A stretch of DNA of 64,000 bases from Amphimedon queenslandica (lineage: Eukaryota > Porifera > Demospongiae > Haplosclerida > Niphatidae). Numbering within the stretch: position 1 is the first letter of the stretch; each line of letters opens with the position of its first letter. A program made the position numbers and the translations under genes. Under the pieces are notes generated by a model. It was given only the letters and a program-made list of their open reading frames with translations, had not been told where the DNA came from and did not search any database. This document shows, one piece after another, positions 1-10,842 of the stretch. The stretch is from the NCBI RefSeq assembly GCF_000090795.2, contig NW_003546257.1, positions 297,809 to 361,808 on the forward strand, in the 5' to 3' direction.

Positions 1-1356
1 TACAACACCACTTGTAATCCTGCGCCCTCTTCTCTGGCTGGACATTTTCCTCTTCATAATGATGATTATGGTAATAATGAAACCAATAATGATTACTACA
101 AGCAGTAGGCCAAGGAATGAAGAGAGTCCTATTATGATTGAGCCTTCCTGGGATAAGCCGGATGAGACTGTAGGCGGAGTAGGAGTCTAGAAAATTTAAA
201 AAGACGTTAAACATTTTTCACGCTAATAGTCACTTTGTTTGTTTGCTTCTCTCAGACTCTAGACACAATCTCCCCATTTAATAAACAAATACTCACACTT
301 ATTCTAATGCTGCTCACACTTCTAATACTGCTACTGCTTGTGTGAGTTGTGTCACTGCTTGTATGAGCTATATTGCTGCTTATGCGAGTTGTGTGGCTTC
401 TTACGTGAGTTGCATCACTGCTCCTTACAGTAGTTGATGTGATCTTGGTACAGTTTGTATTTCCTCCATCTCTCAATCCTTCCAATAGTTGGATATCATC
501 ACTAGTGTAACTATTATAAGTCGACCAAGGATCAATCGTGAAGCATGGTCCACCAATGCCAGCAATATAACTCTCTCCTACAGTGAGAACACGTCCATAC
601 TGACCACAGGTTGTTGTCACATCAGGACCACTAACATTCACTGACACTCCAACCTATAATGATTATATTGCATAGATTAAATAACATTGTAGAGTACATA
701 ATAGTTATATTGTTTCTATTTCATAATGCTTTTATGTGTGTGAAGGGGAGTACAAGCACATGTGGTATTTGATTACTTAATCATTGCCATATATGAGTAC
801 TTTGTTGGCAAGCTTCACCTGCAAATTTCCTTTGTAAACGGCCTCGATAATTCCAGAGTAGTAGCAAGGGTGGTATGACACTTCGCAGCCATCTTTCTCA
901 ATGCCATACTGATTTGTACTGTTGCATGCAATATTCTCCACATTAGTAGTATCATTAGTTATAGACATGCTTCCTATTAGGGAATCACTTGTAATCATTA
1001 ATTTTCAACTTACTTCCACCAGCTTTGTTAATGACTGATTGACAGCTAGAGTAGAACAGTTCCAAGTGAGGCATTCCTCCGCCTTGGCATTCAAACAATC
1101 CTCGGACCCTACCCACTACATTTTGACTGGAATTCAGTCTGAAATCTATACAAGAAAACCGTTGGCTCTGACCAAGGAGACATTTGCATTGTGATGCTAC
1201 AATTTTGATTTTGTAGATTGAGGCCTCGTTTGAGTAGGCGAAACAGATTACTTCTGATCTGGGCTTAGTCAGATAATCAGGATGACAACTACATCCAATA
1301 GCTAGTGGAAGACAGGAGCAAGATATTATTAAAAGAAAGATTACCAGAGTTTTCAT
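1..1356 (-). CDS. Membrane-anchored NTR/TIMP-like protein (partial, C-terminus beyond left edge)
   Basis: Multi-exon gene read right to left. Exon 1 (1356-1014) starts with a clear signal peptide (MKTLVIFLLIISCSCLPLA) followed by a CSC motif and further cysteines, and ends at a GTAAGT donor. Later exons near 950-785 and 650-252 carry more cysteines and the segment CGQYGRVLTVGESYIAG, which resembles the CG...L..G..YLIAG core of the netrin/TIMP (NTR) fold. A Ser/Thr-rich stalk follows, encoding repeated THTSS/RSHTT-like units. The last part in the window (about 150-40) encodes a hydrophobic membrane span (IIIGLSSFLGLLLVVIIIGF) and then a basic cytoplasmic start (MKRKMSSQRRGRR). I infer a type I membrane protein with an NTR-like ectodomain. 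TIMPs are normally soluble, so the anchor is unusual. The family call rests on a short cysteine pattern and is only moderately secure; the exon joins are approximate. Confidence 0.6.
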
Positions 1357-1494
1357 TTCTCTTTCTTATCCGAAGTGTGAACTCAGTCATCATATCAGGC
1401 GGAGCAGGCCCCGCCTGACAGATGTGCCGCCCACGCACCCAGGAAATCTATAGGTATTCAACCCACGCATTAATCAACATTATTCTTTTTGTGT

Positions 1495-3024
1495 CTAGCA
1501 GTAACAATGACAACAATACTTACTGCAGCCACCAAATAATAAAACTACCATGCTCAATATTACTACCCACACATCAATGTTATAATATTTTATCGAGTTC
1601 CATTCACCACGAATAAATGGAGGCATGGCGTGACTGTATCCTACTTCAGCATACAGTTCAACTAGATCTGCACCTCTTTTTGCTCCACCTCCTTCTCGTA
1701 AAAGACGACTAGTCCTCTCTACGTTTTTCCTGTAAATGCTTTTTGTCATCAAAGCTTCTACTGATTCTTTTAGTTTTTTAACTGTCAGTTCTTTAGCAGT
1801 GATGCTTATTCCAAGTTTCTGTGACGTTAGTCTAAAACCAATGTCAAATTGATCCCCACCTTGTGGTATGCACAAAACTGGGACAGCAAAATAAAGAGCT
1901 TCATGGACACTATTGACACCACAGTGTAGCAGTGCTAGCTTGACTGATGGATGCTTTAGTAAAGAGGTTTGCTCTAGCCACGATGTAATGTAAACTTGAT
2001 TAGTGTTAGGCCTCTCTCTAACATCATCACGACCAGGTCTTGACCACAATAGTCTGTATTGATCAGAAAGTGAGAGGATAATATCAGCCGTCTCTTGAGT
2101 CATTCCTGTCAATGTTCCAGTACTAATGTATATGACTGGTGACTCAGAATCTGCCCCTAACCAAGAGATTAGTTTGGAATCAAGTGGTGGCTGATTAGGT
2201 AGCAGCATTGGTCCTATGTAGTGCTGTGTTGGTAGGGATGGTACTGGTCTTTCGAACCCAATGACTGTGGTAAGTAGTACTGGCTGGTATATCAAATGCA
2301 GCCCTGGTTCACTGAGGGATTCCTCCCCTTCTGGAATCAGTGCCTTCATAAACAATCGAACTGCAATGTATTCCATTGGCCCATAAAGAACAGTATTAAT
2401 GAATCTATCCAGAAATGACATATTATCAGTGATTGGAGTAAAAGGTTTAGGATAAGGCCAAGGAATGATGTACTGTGGAATCAAACCAACTATAAGCATC
2501 ACAAGCATTATGTTGTCTGTCTTCCATATTTTGTGGACATGATAGATTAAAGCCATGGTTGCATGTTCACCGATGATATAATCATAGTGACTGCTATTTA
2601 ACTTGGTCTGTATTGCTTTTCCCATTCTTGAGAGATAGTCTCTTTCTTGAAATATCCCATTGCGTATATCGGACACAATAGAGAATACATTCCCAGTGAT
2701 ATTGGTTCCTTGAGTATGTCTAATGTAAGCATCATATATGTCCCTTTTCATTTTAATGCCCTCTATGTAATTTATACCATAAGACCTAATGAGGCTAGGT
2801 ATGTGCTCAAATCCTTCAATAGTCACTCCAAATGATGTGACCTTGTGGCCTCTGGATACAAGCTCAGCCCCAAGTGATATTAGTGGATAATAGTGAGAAG
2901 GGAACATGGAGTGAAGGAAGAGGACAGAGAGACGGGATGATGACGGATTGCAAGTCTTTTCATCATTGATATCAAGTGAACTGGACACAGAAAGAAGATG
3001 CAGAAGTGTCAGTAGGGGCTTCAT
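1495..3024 (-). CDS. UDP-glycosyltransferase (UGT / GT1 family), intronless
   Basis: A single open frame of 509 codons, the usual length for animal UGTs. It begins with a signal peptide (MKPLLTLLHLLSVSSS). Next comes the N-terminal acceptor-binding half (SVLFLHSMFPSHYYPLISLG, then SRGHKVT). The UDP-sugar signature lies in the C-terminal half: HCGVNSVHEALYFAVPVLCI followed by PQGGDQFDIG, which holds the conserved H-x-G, E and the D/Q pair that contact UDP-sugar. A C-terminal hydrophobic segment (VWVVILSMVVLLFGG) is followed by a Cys-rich tail (CSKYCCHCYC) where most UGTs have a dilysine tail. Family knowledge says such enzymes sit in the ER membrane with a lumenal active site and conjugate sugar to small lipophilic compounds; the acceptor cannot be told from sequence. 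The lack of introns contrasts with most neighbours. Confidence 0.93.
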   Translation of the reverse strand: MKPLLTLLHLLSVSSSLDINDEKTCNPSSSRLSVLFLHSMFPSHYYPLISLGAELVSRGHKVTSFGVTIEGFEHIPSLIRSYGINYIEGIKMKRDIYDAYIRHTQGTNITGNVFSIVSDIRNGIFQERDYLSRMGKAIQTKLNSSHYDYIIGEHATMALIYHVHKIWKTDNIMLVMLIVGLIPQYIIPWPYPKPFTPITDNMSFLDRFINTVLYGPMEYIAVRLFMKALIPEGEESLSEPGLHLIYQPVLLTTVIGFERPVPSLPTQHYIGPMLLPNQPPLDSKLISWLGADSESPVIYISTGTLTGMTQETADIILSLSDQYRLLWSRPGRDDVRERPNTNQVYITSWLEQTSLLKHPSVKLALLHCGVNSVHEALYFAVPVLCIPQGGDQFDIGFRLTSQKLGISITAKELTVKKLKESVEALMTKSIYRKNVERTSRLLREGGGAKRGADLVELYAEVGYSHAMPPFIRGEWNSIKYYNIDVWVVILSMVVLLFGGCSKYCCHCYC

Positions 3025-3094
3025 TGTTATTCAAAACCACTTCCCCCAAAAAGGCGTGGCTGATACAAGCACATGATAGCACGTGGGTGAATTG

Positions 3095-4660
3095 CTAATA
3101 TCTTTTAATAAAGTTTTTAAACTTATCAATAATACTGTTGCTAGAGGTTTCAACATTTGCAATCATCTGGCCGTCTGTCCTTCTCTCATCTTCGTGACTG
3201 AGTGTAATCCCAAAGACACAGTGTTTCATCTTGTCCCAGTACAGTACATTAGGAAGGTGTGGATTAGGTAATATGTCTACTCTGTTCAGCCATTCTTCAT
3301 CTGTGAGTCCAAGAAAGGTGAAATAAGGAGGAGGGATACCGATTGTTGATGCCTCTCCTAGACCAGAGAAACCATGCACACTAAAGATCACTTCTCCTGT
3401 GTAAGTAGAAAGAATTTGAACTTTTCCTTTTACAGAGCCATGACCAATTACGATGTAAACATGACCAATTCCAAGGATGCTGATCTGAACTCCATCTTGG
3501 AGTGACTGGAGTCTAAAACTACTTACACATTTGAAATCATTTAAAGTCCAAACTTGAACCTTGCCATTGGTGGCAAGTGCCAATAGAGATTGATCAAATG
3601 GGAGAACAAATGGCGTAGAATGATGCTTGTCGATGAGAAATGTTTCAGAGATTGAGTGATTCAAATCAATCAGAGGAACAGCTGATACAGTTTCCTGATG
3701 ATTGCTACTTGCTACTTGATGAATACATAAGGAGCTCCCACACTGCAGTACAAGCCAATGAGACCGACAAAAATGGCTAGAATCTTTATCTTTGCTTTTT
3801 GATATCAATCCTATGGATTTGCAATATTGCATCAATACTGAATTCCCAGGTATGGAATTGCCTGGTAATGTAATATCAATTCTCACTTGAGATACAGTTG
3901 GTCTCACATGCCCACGTCCGATTCGTAAGAGCTGAAGTTCCCAGTACATTGCTTTACCCTCTAAATTGACTTGATGTCGATTAACTATCATCTTCCCTAG
4001 GCCAACAAGATAGCAGTCTTGACAGCAGCAGAATATTTGCTCTGGATCGTAAAGAGTTGGTCCTTGCCACGAGAGCAGAGCCTCTCCTGTCACTAGATTA
4101 AACCCACGCCAACGGCCATTCGCACTAGCCAGCAGAATGTAATCGCAATAGAGACTACACCATACAACACGATGGGCTGATTCTTGCAATGCTGGTAGAA
4201 AAGAATGTGTCTGCTTTAATAGACCAGTAGTGGGGATCATAGTAGAGACAGAGGTAAAGATAGGGACGAAATCTTCATACATTGTGCCCACTAGTACGCC
4301 ATACTTAAAGTAATTGCACTGAAAGTAGTGATTGAGGTAGATCTTTGACATCTGCTTAGCCTCTGGGCTGGAGAGTTGTATGTATCGACGATTATTGTGT
4401 ACTCTCACAGCTAAGTCTTTACAAGTCTTGTAATGACGAGAGGATTGGAGTACAACATAGTCTGATACTCCGAGAGATCTGAGAGCTGGTCCTTTCCAGA
4501 AAGATGTCGCCTCTGTTATCCTTTCATGCCACACTGAGGATACTCTTAAGCACCTGAGGATGTCAGCTATAGGTAGGTGTACTAATATTCCAATCACAAG
4601 CTCAGGAGGGAGAAGGAAAATGAAGTCGATTCTCACTTCCAGTGGTGTTAGTGTAGCCAT
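3095..4660 (-). CDS. F-box protein with WD-like C-terminal region, intronless
   Basis: A 521-codon open frame. Residues about 14-60 form an F-box (LLPPELVIGILVHLPIADIL, then RCLRVSSVWHERITEATSFW), the Skp1-binding motif of SCF ubiquitin ligases. The rest (about 120-500) contains spaced beta-rich segments such as WCSLYCDYILLASANGRWRG and LLALATNGKVQVWTLNDFKC, which look like degenerate WD40 blades, so a propeller substrate-binding domain is likely. By family knowledge it would recruit a substrate to a cullin-RING ligase; the substrate is unknown. The start is 82 bp from the start of the divergent CatSper-subunit gene, suggesting a shared promoter. Confidence 0.85.
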   Translation of the reverse strand: MATLTPLEVRIDFIFLLPPELVIGILVHLPIADILRCLRVSSVWHERITEATSFWKGPALRSLGVSDYVVLQSSRHYKTCKDLAVRVHNNRRYIQLSSPEAKQMSKIYLNHYFQCNYFKYGVLVGTMYEDFVPIFTSVSTMIPTTGLLKQTHSFLPALQESAHRVVWCSLYCDYILLASANGRWRGFNLVTGEALLSWQGPTLYDPEQIFCCCQDCYLVGLGKMIVNRHQVNLEGKAMYWELQLLRIGRGHVRPTVSQVRIDITLPGNSIPGNSVLMQYCKSIGLISKSKDKDSSHFCRSHWLVLQCGSSLCIHQVASSNHQETVSAVPLIDLNHSISETFLIDKHHSTPFVLPFDQSLLALATNGKVQVWTLNDFKCVSSFRLQSLQDGVQISILGIGHVYIVIGHGSVKGKVQILSTYTGEVIFSVHGFSGLGEASTIGIPPPYFTFLGLTDEEWLNRVDILPNPHLPNVLYWDKMKHCVFGITLSHEDERRTDGQMIANVETSSNSIIDKFKNFIKRY

Positions 4661-4741
4661 AGTCTCGTCAGCAAATTTTGAGCCACACCCTAGATGTAAA
4701 ATGACGTCACAAAATTAAATTCACTATCCTCTCCAGCTGTC
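4661..4741. promoter_or_regulatory. Short divergent intergenic region (F-box gene / CatSper subunit gene)
   Basis: Only 81 bp separate the start codons of two outward-facing genes. It holds a TGACGTCA octamer (CRE-like palindrome) near 4702. I infer a bidirectional promoter; neither start has been mapped, and no TATA box is evident. Confidence 0.45.
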
Positions 4742-7700
4742 ATGTTCTTTGTACTGTACTCCATTTTGTCAGCTTACAAGAGAAACTTGTTCATTTTATT
4801 GCTGTTTAATGTAGCCCCATTCTTATACTGCAGGATCCTAACTGCTGGACAAGAACTAGTTGGAGAGAGCTGCTACTTTAGAACAACTTTTGTAAACCAA
4901 ACCCACTTCCATCTCTCAGTCCAATGCTGGAATGAGACTGACATTGTGCCATTGAAAAGACCAGTGAGTATTATTGCAGTATTAGCCTCGAATAATGATT
5001 TTTTTCTTTTTTTTTGCAGTTAATTTTACCGGTCAATGTTAGCCCAATCTTGCACATACAGCAGACGCCCTCTTGGAAGAGATTAACCTCAGTTTCTGGG
5101 AGACACCTAGTAACGAGAGTGAATCGATTGTTAGATAATGGGACGTGGGTAGTGTCCGTGGATCAAAGTACAAACTTGTCCTGTATATCAGTCAAGACGA
5201 TCACATTAACTGATATTTCAGTTACCATTGATGGAAGCAGGTATATAAAGAAATGAAGGTGTCATCTTTTATCTTGTTAAACTTGTTTCTCAGTGATGCA
5301 AGGTGTTGGGATTTTCTGATAGATAATGCAAATCAGACTGACCTAATACAGCTTCCTCCTTGTATTCCGTTGCATAGCAACTCTTCATTTAATAATACAG
5401 TCCTTTACTGGAACCCCCTGAAGAATATTTCATGTGCCAGGTCCGATGGCGTTGATTTTGTTCCTTTGAGTGTTTATTCTAGTTTTGCAATGGGAGTATT
5501 TGTAATTGGAAATGGAATGCTGTATAGGTATGGTGGAATTTAATAGTTTTAAATGCTCTCTCTCCCTTCTCTTATAACTCAGTTTAAGTAATAAAGGGAT
5601 CTTCTATTTCATATCTTTTCCTCCTGGAATCATTGTAACTAATTTCAGTTTATTTGAAGATAAAGGACAGTATGTATTCTTCACAAGAAATGACAGCATT
5701 CAAGTGAGTTAGCTTACATGTTCTTATGTAGCAACTTTGAGCTCATTCCAATAATCAAAATTAATTTAAAAAATTTTTTTTAAGTTACTCAAAAATCTAG
5801 TGACAATGGAAACAAATGGTTTTTGCTTGTCACGGATTTTGTGACAATGGAACCATTGAGTTTAGTCACTGATGTTAAGGCTTTGCAAATTTGCTTCTTA
5901 TTAAAAATGGTCATAACTTGAAAAATTGAGCTCGGAATCAGCTCAAACTTTCTACACAGCATAAGTACATCAATATGTATCAGAAAATGTAATAAAATTT
6001 GGGGGTGATTTTGGAGCCATTTTTTGGAAAAAACCATGGGCTATAGTACAGGGTATTTTTCAGATTTTGGCCAATTTTTTCAAATGGCCATAACTCAAAA
6101 ATTTAAGCTCGGAATTAGCTCAAACTTTTTACACAGCATAAGTACATCAATACGTATCAAAAAATGTAATAAAAATTGGGGGTGATTTTATAATATTATT
6201 TATATATATTATATATTATTTATTTATTTATATTTTATATATTTTATATATATTATTTATTTTATAATATTTTTGATGTGCACATGTTCTGATTTACTTC
6301 TGATCCAAATCATGTATGATTGTTCCTCCAGTAATTGGTGCTTCATGTCTACTTAGGATAGTTACAAAATTTGGTTTGGAATGACGGAGAGCAAAGAAGT
6401 CTTTCTAATTTATCCTTCACGTGCACTTGAGTTTATTCTTAATTTATATTCTATTTCCTTGATGAATATTTCAAGCATTTACTGGGATCAATACAACGAC
6501 TTTGTAATGGTAAGTAATGATATCAAAAATCAACAACTTTGATTATTATTATTATTAAAGCAAACTCATTCCAATATTTCCATTCCTATTCCTCTGTTCT
6601 CAATGTTTGAAGAAGCAGTTGTCAATTTCTCTTTGACTCATGATCCATCATCACTCTTTCAATCGCCTCAGTCTCTATCACCTCACCATCGACTGATTAA
6701 TAACTTCACTAAATCTCCCCCGTGCCCATTCACCAGTGCTCTGATTCAGTCTCCAATATGTACAAAATACACTCGGACTAGTTTCGTAATCGATGAAAAC
6801 CTGACTGACCAGTTTGGCAAGTACACTCGCTCATATTCAAACTGTTCTAGTCAGATCAGTGAGCTACCACTTGTTGTATACTTGTCTCGTGGTGACAGTT
6901 TTGAGTTCACGGTCGAGTATTTCCTCAATAATTTTGGTATCATAGTAAAAGTATTTTTGCTAATTTTGATTGTGTATTTGCCTTTATAGATAAAACATCT
7001 CTGTTCTTTTCACTAACAAGCAGTCCTCCTAATGTCATCCAAACTACACTCATTTCATCTTGGTCTCCAATGACAAATTCTAAACTAGTAAAGGTTCGAA
7101 ATTTTTTATAAGTAGTGATTCTTAGTATTACTTAATGTTATCAATTTTATAAAAGGTGAGACTGAGAGAATGGTTGCAATATGAAGAAGCACAGCAAGTA
7201 ATGTCTGGAGAAACATTGTTCAAGACAAGGGTCGTGTTAAAGACTTTAGGATCTGAAATGTTTTGTGCACAAGAAAAACTGCAAGAACAAATATTTGTAC
7301 CAGTAAAATATTATTAAATTTTATCGTGAGATCTATTTATACTGTATAGGGAATATTTCATTTGTCAGTTAGAGTTGGTTGTCCTCCTGGTTTATCACTG
7401 ATTTACGATCATCTCGAATCAACTAGAGATCAAGATCATTACTGTGATCTATCAGACCCTGATAACTGCCTTTATTATAATAATGGTTAGCCTAGCCGTA
7501 CCTTTATGCGTGCATGAGCTCTTGGTAGAGTTTTATCCAGTTTTTAAGCTAAAAGACTCTGTGACCGGTTTGAATGAGAAATACACAGGCAAATACAATC
7601 TACTTGCAATTGCTGGTGGAACTAGCAGGGAAAATATGGCTGCCTTTTCTCAGAGTAACATGTGAGGATCACAATCATAGGGCAACAAATATTATCTACA

Positions 7701-8196
7701 TTATCTTGTTTTATATTGTAGTGAATTGTTATTGTGGACTTCGCTAGATGAAAAAAGCAATGGAACGGCTTTTGAGACAAGCAGGAATGGGATAAGGTTT
7801 AGAATGACACTCTCAATTATTGTATACATTGAATTAAAGGTGGTCTGAATATTGGAGCAACATACCAGGAACTCCTCAGTATTATCTTCGCTTAGAAGCT
7901 ACAAACAAGTGCAGCATTTCTATATCATTGTATAATATTCCCTCTCTCTCTCTTTTATTTTTAGAGGAACAAATGATAGCTACTGTCTCTTTACTGTGCA
8001 ATTTATAGTGCATATACATGGTATTGCACCAACACGTGTTTACTCTGTGATATCAGTCATTGTCAGTATTATAGTGTGCAAATAATGTTTGTTAATGTAT
8101 AAGTTTCTATAGATTTTTGTTCTTTTGTTCCTGTCAGCGTTCATTGTTGGTTTTGGGATTTGGTTGTGTAGAGATAAAGTTGCAAGGAGACAATAG
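4742..8196 (+). CDS. CatSper channel accessory subunit (beta/gamma/delta/epsilon superfamily)
   Basis: About a dozen exons with short introns. Exon 1 (4742-4963) ends at CCA|GTGAGT; exon 2 starts at 5020. The ectodomain is long, N-glycosylation-rich and has no obvious repeat domain. The C-terminal part is diagnostic: RVGCPPGLSLIYDHL, then CDLSDPDNCLYY, EFYPVFKLKDSVTG, YTGKYNLLAIAGGTS, LLLWTS, GIRWSEYWSNIPGTPQYYLR and SYCLFTVQFIVHIHG, in the order seen in CatSper accessory subunits. A final exon gives a membrane span (IFVLLFLSAFIVGFGIWLC) and a short basic tail ending at 8196. In animals these subunits form the extracellular canopy of the sperm Ca2+ channel. Which of the four subunits it matches best I cannot decide by eye. 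The first residues could also belong to a longer 5' exon. Confidence 0.78.
5780..6190 (+). repeat. Two diverged copies of the intronic palindrome repeat
   Basis: Within an intron of the CatSper-subunit gene, two units start near 5911 and 6089, each with CATAACT(T/C)(G/A)AAAAATT followed by AGCTCGGAAT(C/T)AGCTCAAACTTT and CATAAGTACATCAATA. Between them lies GGGCTATAGTACAGGG, a decayed half of the palindrome found intact elsewhere. Sequence and spacing (about 178 bp) mark them as old relatives of the 186-bp family. AT-only sequence (6190-6265) follows. Confidence 0.7.
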
Positions 8197-8408
8197 TCAC
8201 GATAAAAGAATCCTCTTATCCTTTTGCTTGTGTGAACATCCAATCAATGCAGCTACTGTGAAGAGATTGAAGAAACTGTATTCATGGTTTACTGTTTGAA
8301 TAATAATTTTTTAATAACTTTTATTAATATAATTCACAAGATTTTGCTCACAAGACCCTCTCGTTTCGTGGCGATCACACAGAGAAAGAGAACCAGCAAA
8401 AAAGAAGC

Positions 8409-9322
8409 ATGAAGCTCGCTGTTATAGCTCTAGTACTTTTCGTAGCTGTAGCTAATGCACAGCCACAACAGAGGAGATGCTGTGAGTTTTTAATACAATT
8501 TTAAGCATTATCATTGATCTAAACTATCCCCATACACATTTAGTGTACACACCAAATGGTTGGACTGGCTATTATAGAGAGGTACAGATCTACTCTGCTT
8601 TATATAATGAATTGAGTGTGTTTATTATTATGATTCCTACAGACAAACTTTGATGCAGGCCCTGGTGACATATCCTATCGATTTGCAGCAGTGAGCTACG
8701 ATGCAATTCGTGAGCGTATCAAGATTGAAGAGCGTGAAGAGAGAGAAGGAGAGAGACCAGAGAGAATTTTCAAACTTTACTTTTACAATGAGGTATGCAT
8801 TGGATTGCTTGTCAGTTATGTATGAGATATTTAATAGAAAATAGAGTATCGTGTGGAGAGGGATTTGTGCACAAAGAGGGAAATTAACGAGACATTCTAC
8901 CACTACGGCGTTCTCACTAGTGCTCAGTACTATGGCAACGACTTTCTTGGAGCTGAAGTGGGAGGTCTTGGAGTTGAAGTTGATCAATTCGGAGAACAAT
9001 TTGAGAGTACGAATACCATTAATAATTATTACAATACCATTTTATGATTTTTAATCTATATATAGGTGGTGGCCGATACTTTGCTAGCTATGCTCCAATT
9101 GGAACTTCTGAGTTTCAGTGTGTACCACTGCTTGAAGCTTTTGTGAACTTGAGGGGACCTTATTCTGAGCAATATAATGTCCACTATGAGTAAGCAAACT
9201 GCTTTTTACTTTCACAGTATTTATCTTAAATTGTGTGTAGGTTCTTGAATATCACAGCAGTCACCACTTGGCCACCAGGAGCATTTGATATCCCTACTAG
9301 TTGCGTAGGCTCCGCTAGCTGA
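8409..9322 (+). CDS. Ependymin-related protein 1 (secreted glycoprotein)
   Basis: Six exons. The ATG at 8409 opens a signal peptide (MKLAVIALVLFVAVANA) followed by QPQQRRC. Exon 3 gives FAAVSYDAIRERIKIEE, the ependymin beta-strand start. Exon 4 gives DLCTKREINETFYHYGVLTS and YYGNDFLGAEVGGLGVEVDQ. Exon 5 gives the GGRYFASYAPIGTSEFQCVP block. Exon 6 gives FLNITAVTTWPPGAFDIPTS and a terminal Cys before the stop at 9322. Ependymin-family proteins are secreted, disulfide-bonded, hydrophobic-pocket proteins of the LolA/LppX-like fold that bind Ca2+ or lipid. Gene 1 of four clustered paralogues and the only one on the + strand, so it converges with the next copy. Confidence 0.88.
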
Positions 9323-9751
9323 ACCAGTCCTAGTCAGAAACTATTAGCTTCCTCTAATTAAAGCTTTGCTATCATAGGTTTAGGCTTACAGCCCATGTTT
9401 ACTAGCTAAAATTGCTATTCATGCTATCAATGTAGTGCTAACTTTTTAAATAATAACAGTGTTAAACAATCAAGAATTTGTTGTTAATAAGTGCAATATG
9501 GAAAATCTGGCCATTCCAGAAAAATGAATTTTAATACCATTGTAACTACAATAATATTCATTGCGTAAATTAATCAACTGCTGACTTGTATAGCTTTTGA
9601 CAAAAGGATTCATTCTAAAGCAAATAATTTCATCGGTCACAAGACCATAGCATGTGAAGTACGTGCATAACATGCAGCTACAGCCAATAACAACAGCAAC
9701 TAAAGGTGTGAAAAACTAATGTTCAGCTAAGTTGTTCCTTAAAGATTTCCT
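9323..9751. other. Intergenic between convergent ependymin-related genes
   Basis: 429 bp of AT-rich sequence between two gene 3' ends. It must hold both 3' UTRs. I see no coding exon, repeat or RNA gene in it. Confidence 0.5.
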
Positions 9752-10642
9752 TCATGGGCACTCTGGAGGTTTCATAAATGTGTCTGGTGGGAAGGAGCTC
9801 ACAGGGGCAATGTTTAAAAACCTATTATAAGAAAATTTTTAATAAATTGAAGATGCATTATTATACATACTGGCGGGCAATGTTAACAGAACGTGAGGCT
9901 GGAGGAGGTCCACGAGCACTGTGGACATATGATTCAAGAACTGGAATACACTCACGACCAAAGGGAGCAAAACTGCCAGAGAAATCCCCACCTTTAAACA
10001 AAAATGAACTTTATATTGCTATCTTGATACTCTTACGGATCCTATCAGGACGATAGTACTCATCAACTTTGACTCCAAGTCCAGTAATCTCAGCTCCAAT
10101 GTAGTTGACTCCATTTAACTCTGTGTCTGTGGTAACTCCAAATGGCCTGAACTCATCAGTTAGATCCCTCTCTTCGCACTGCCTAGTTCGGAGATCAACA
10201 CGGTAGGATTTTCTCTATGCATAATATATTCATAAAAACTATTCTATTACATAACTGGATAGTAGTTACCTCTTTGAATAAGAAAACCTCCAAAATAGCT
10301 TCAAAGCGTGACCCCCCACCAGGGCTGCGTTCAACTTCAGTTATACTGATGGCCTCCAAATACTGGTCATAACTTACATTACCAAAACGTCCAAACCCAC
10401 TATCATAATCAATCTAAAATAAATTTATATAGTGAAAATGCATCAGTGTCCTGCATTGTCTACCTCTCTGAAGGTTCCCCTCCACCTTGGTGGAGTTACT
10501 GCAATTAAAGAATAAATGTTATTAAAGAGATATTATTAAAGAGATATTAAGTGAAGTATACTAACATACCACATCTATATCCGTCCTCCTGTGCATAGAC
10601 AACAGCTACAAGCAAGAGAGAGAGAAGAGCAACACACTTCAT
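9752..10642 (-). CDS. Ependymin-related protein 2
   Basis: Six exons on the minus strand. The signal peptide MKCVALLSLLLVAVVYA starts at 10642 and is followed by QEDGYRC. Further exons encode PPRWRGTFRE, then YDSGFGRFGNVSYDQYLEAI, then RKSYRVDLRTRQCEERDL with YIGAEITGLGVKVDEYY, then GGDFSGSFAPFGRECIPVLE, and finally FLNIAPVSSFPPDTFMKPPE with a terminal Cys-Pro before the stop. The conserved Cys positions and the GAE/GLGV core match the neighbouring paralogues. Sequence divergence from copies 3 and 4 is visible by eye, so it is not a recent duplicate of them. Confidence 0.87.
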
Positions 10643-10842
10643 CTTGTCCGCAATTTTCTGCGCTAGAGTAAACCACGCCTACTAGGCTTAAATTTGCATA
10701 TCGATCGTGAATATTATAATGTTTTAATAATAGCGAAAAATGAAAATTGAGGTAACAATAATAATGCCAGCATGTAACACATTTCTAATTGCATTCAGTC
10801 TATAATTTGTTCTTGTGCAGCATTTTTTACAGTAGAATATTT

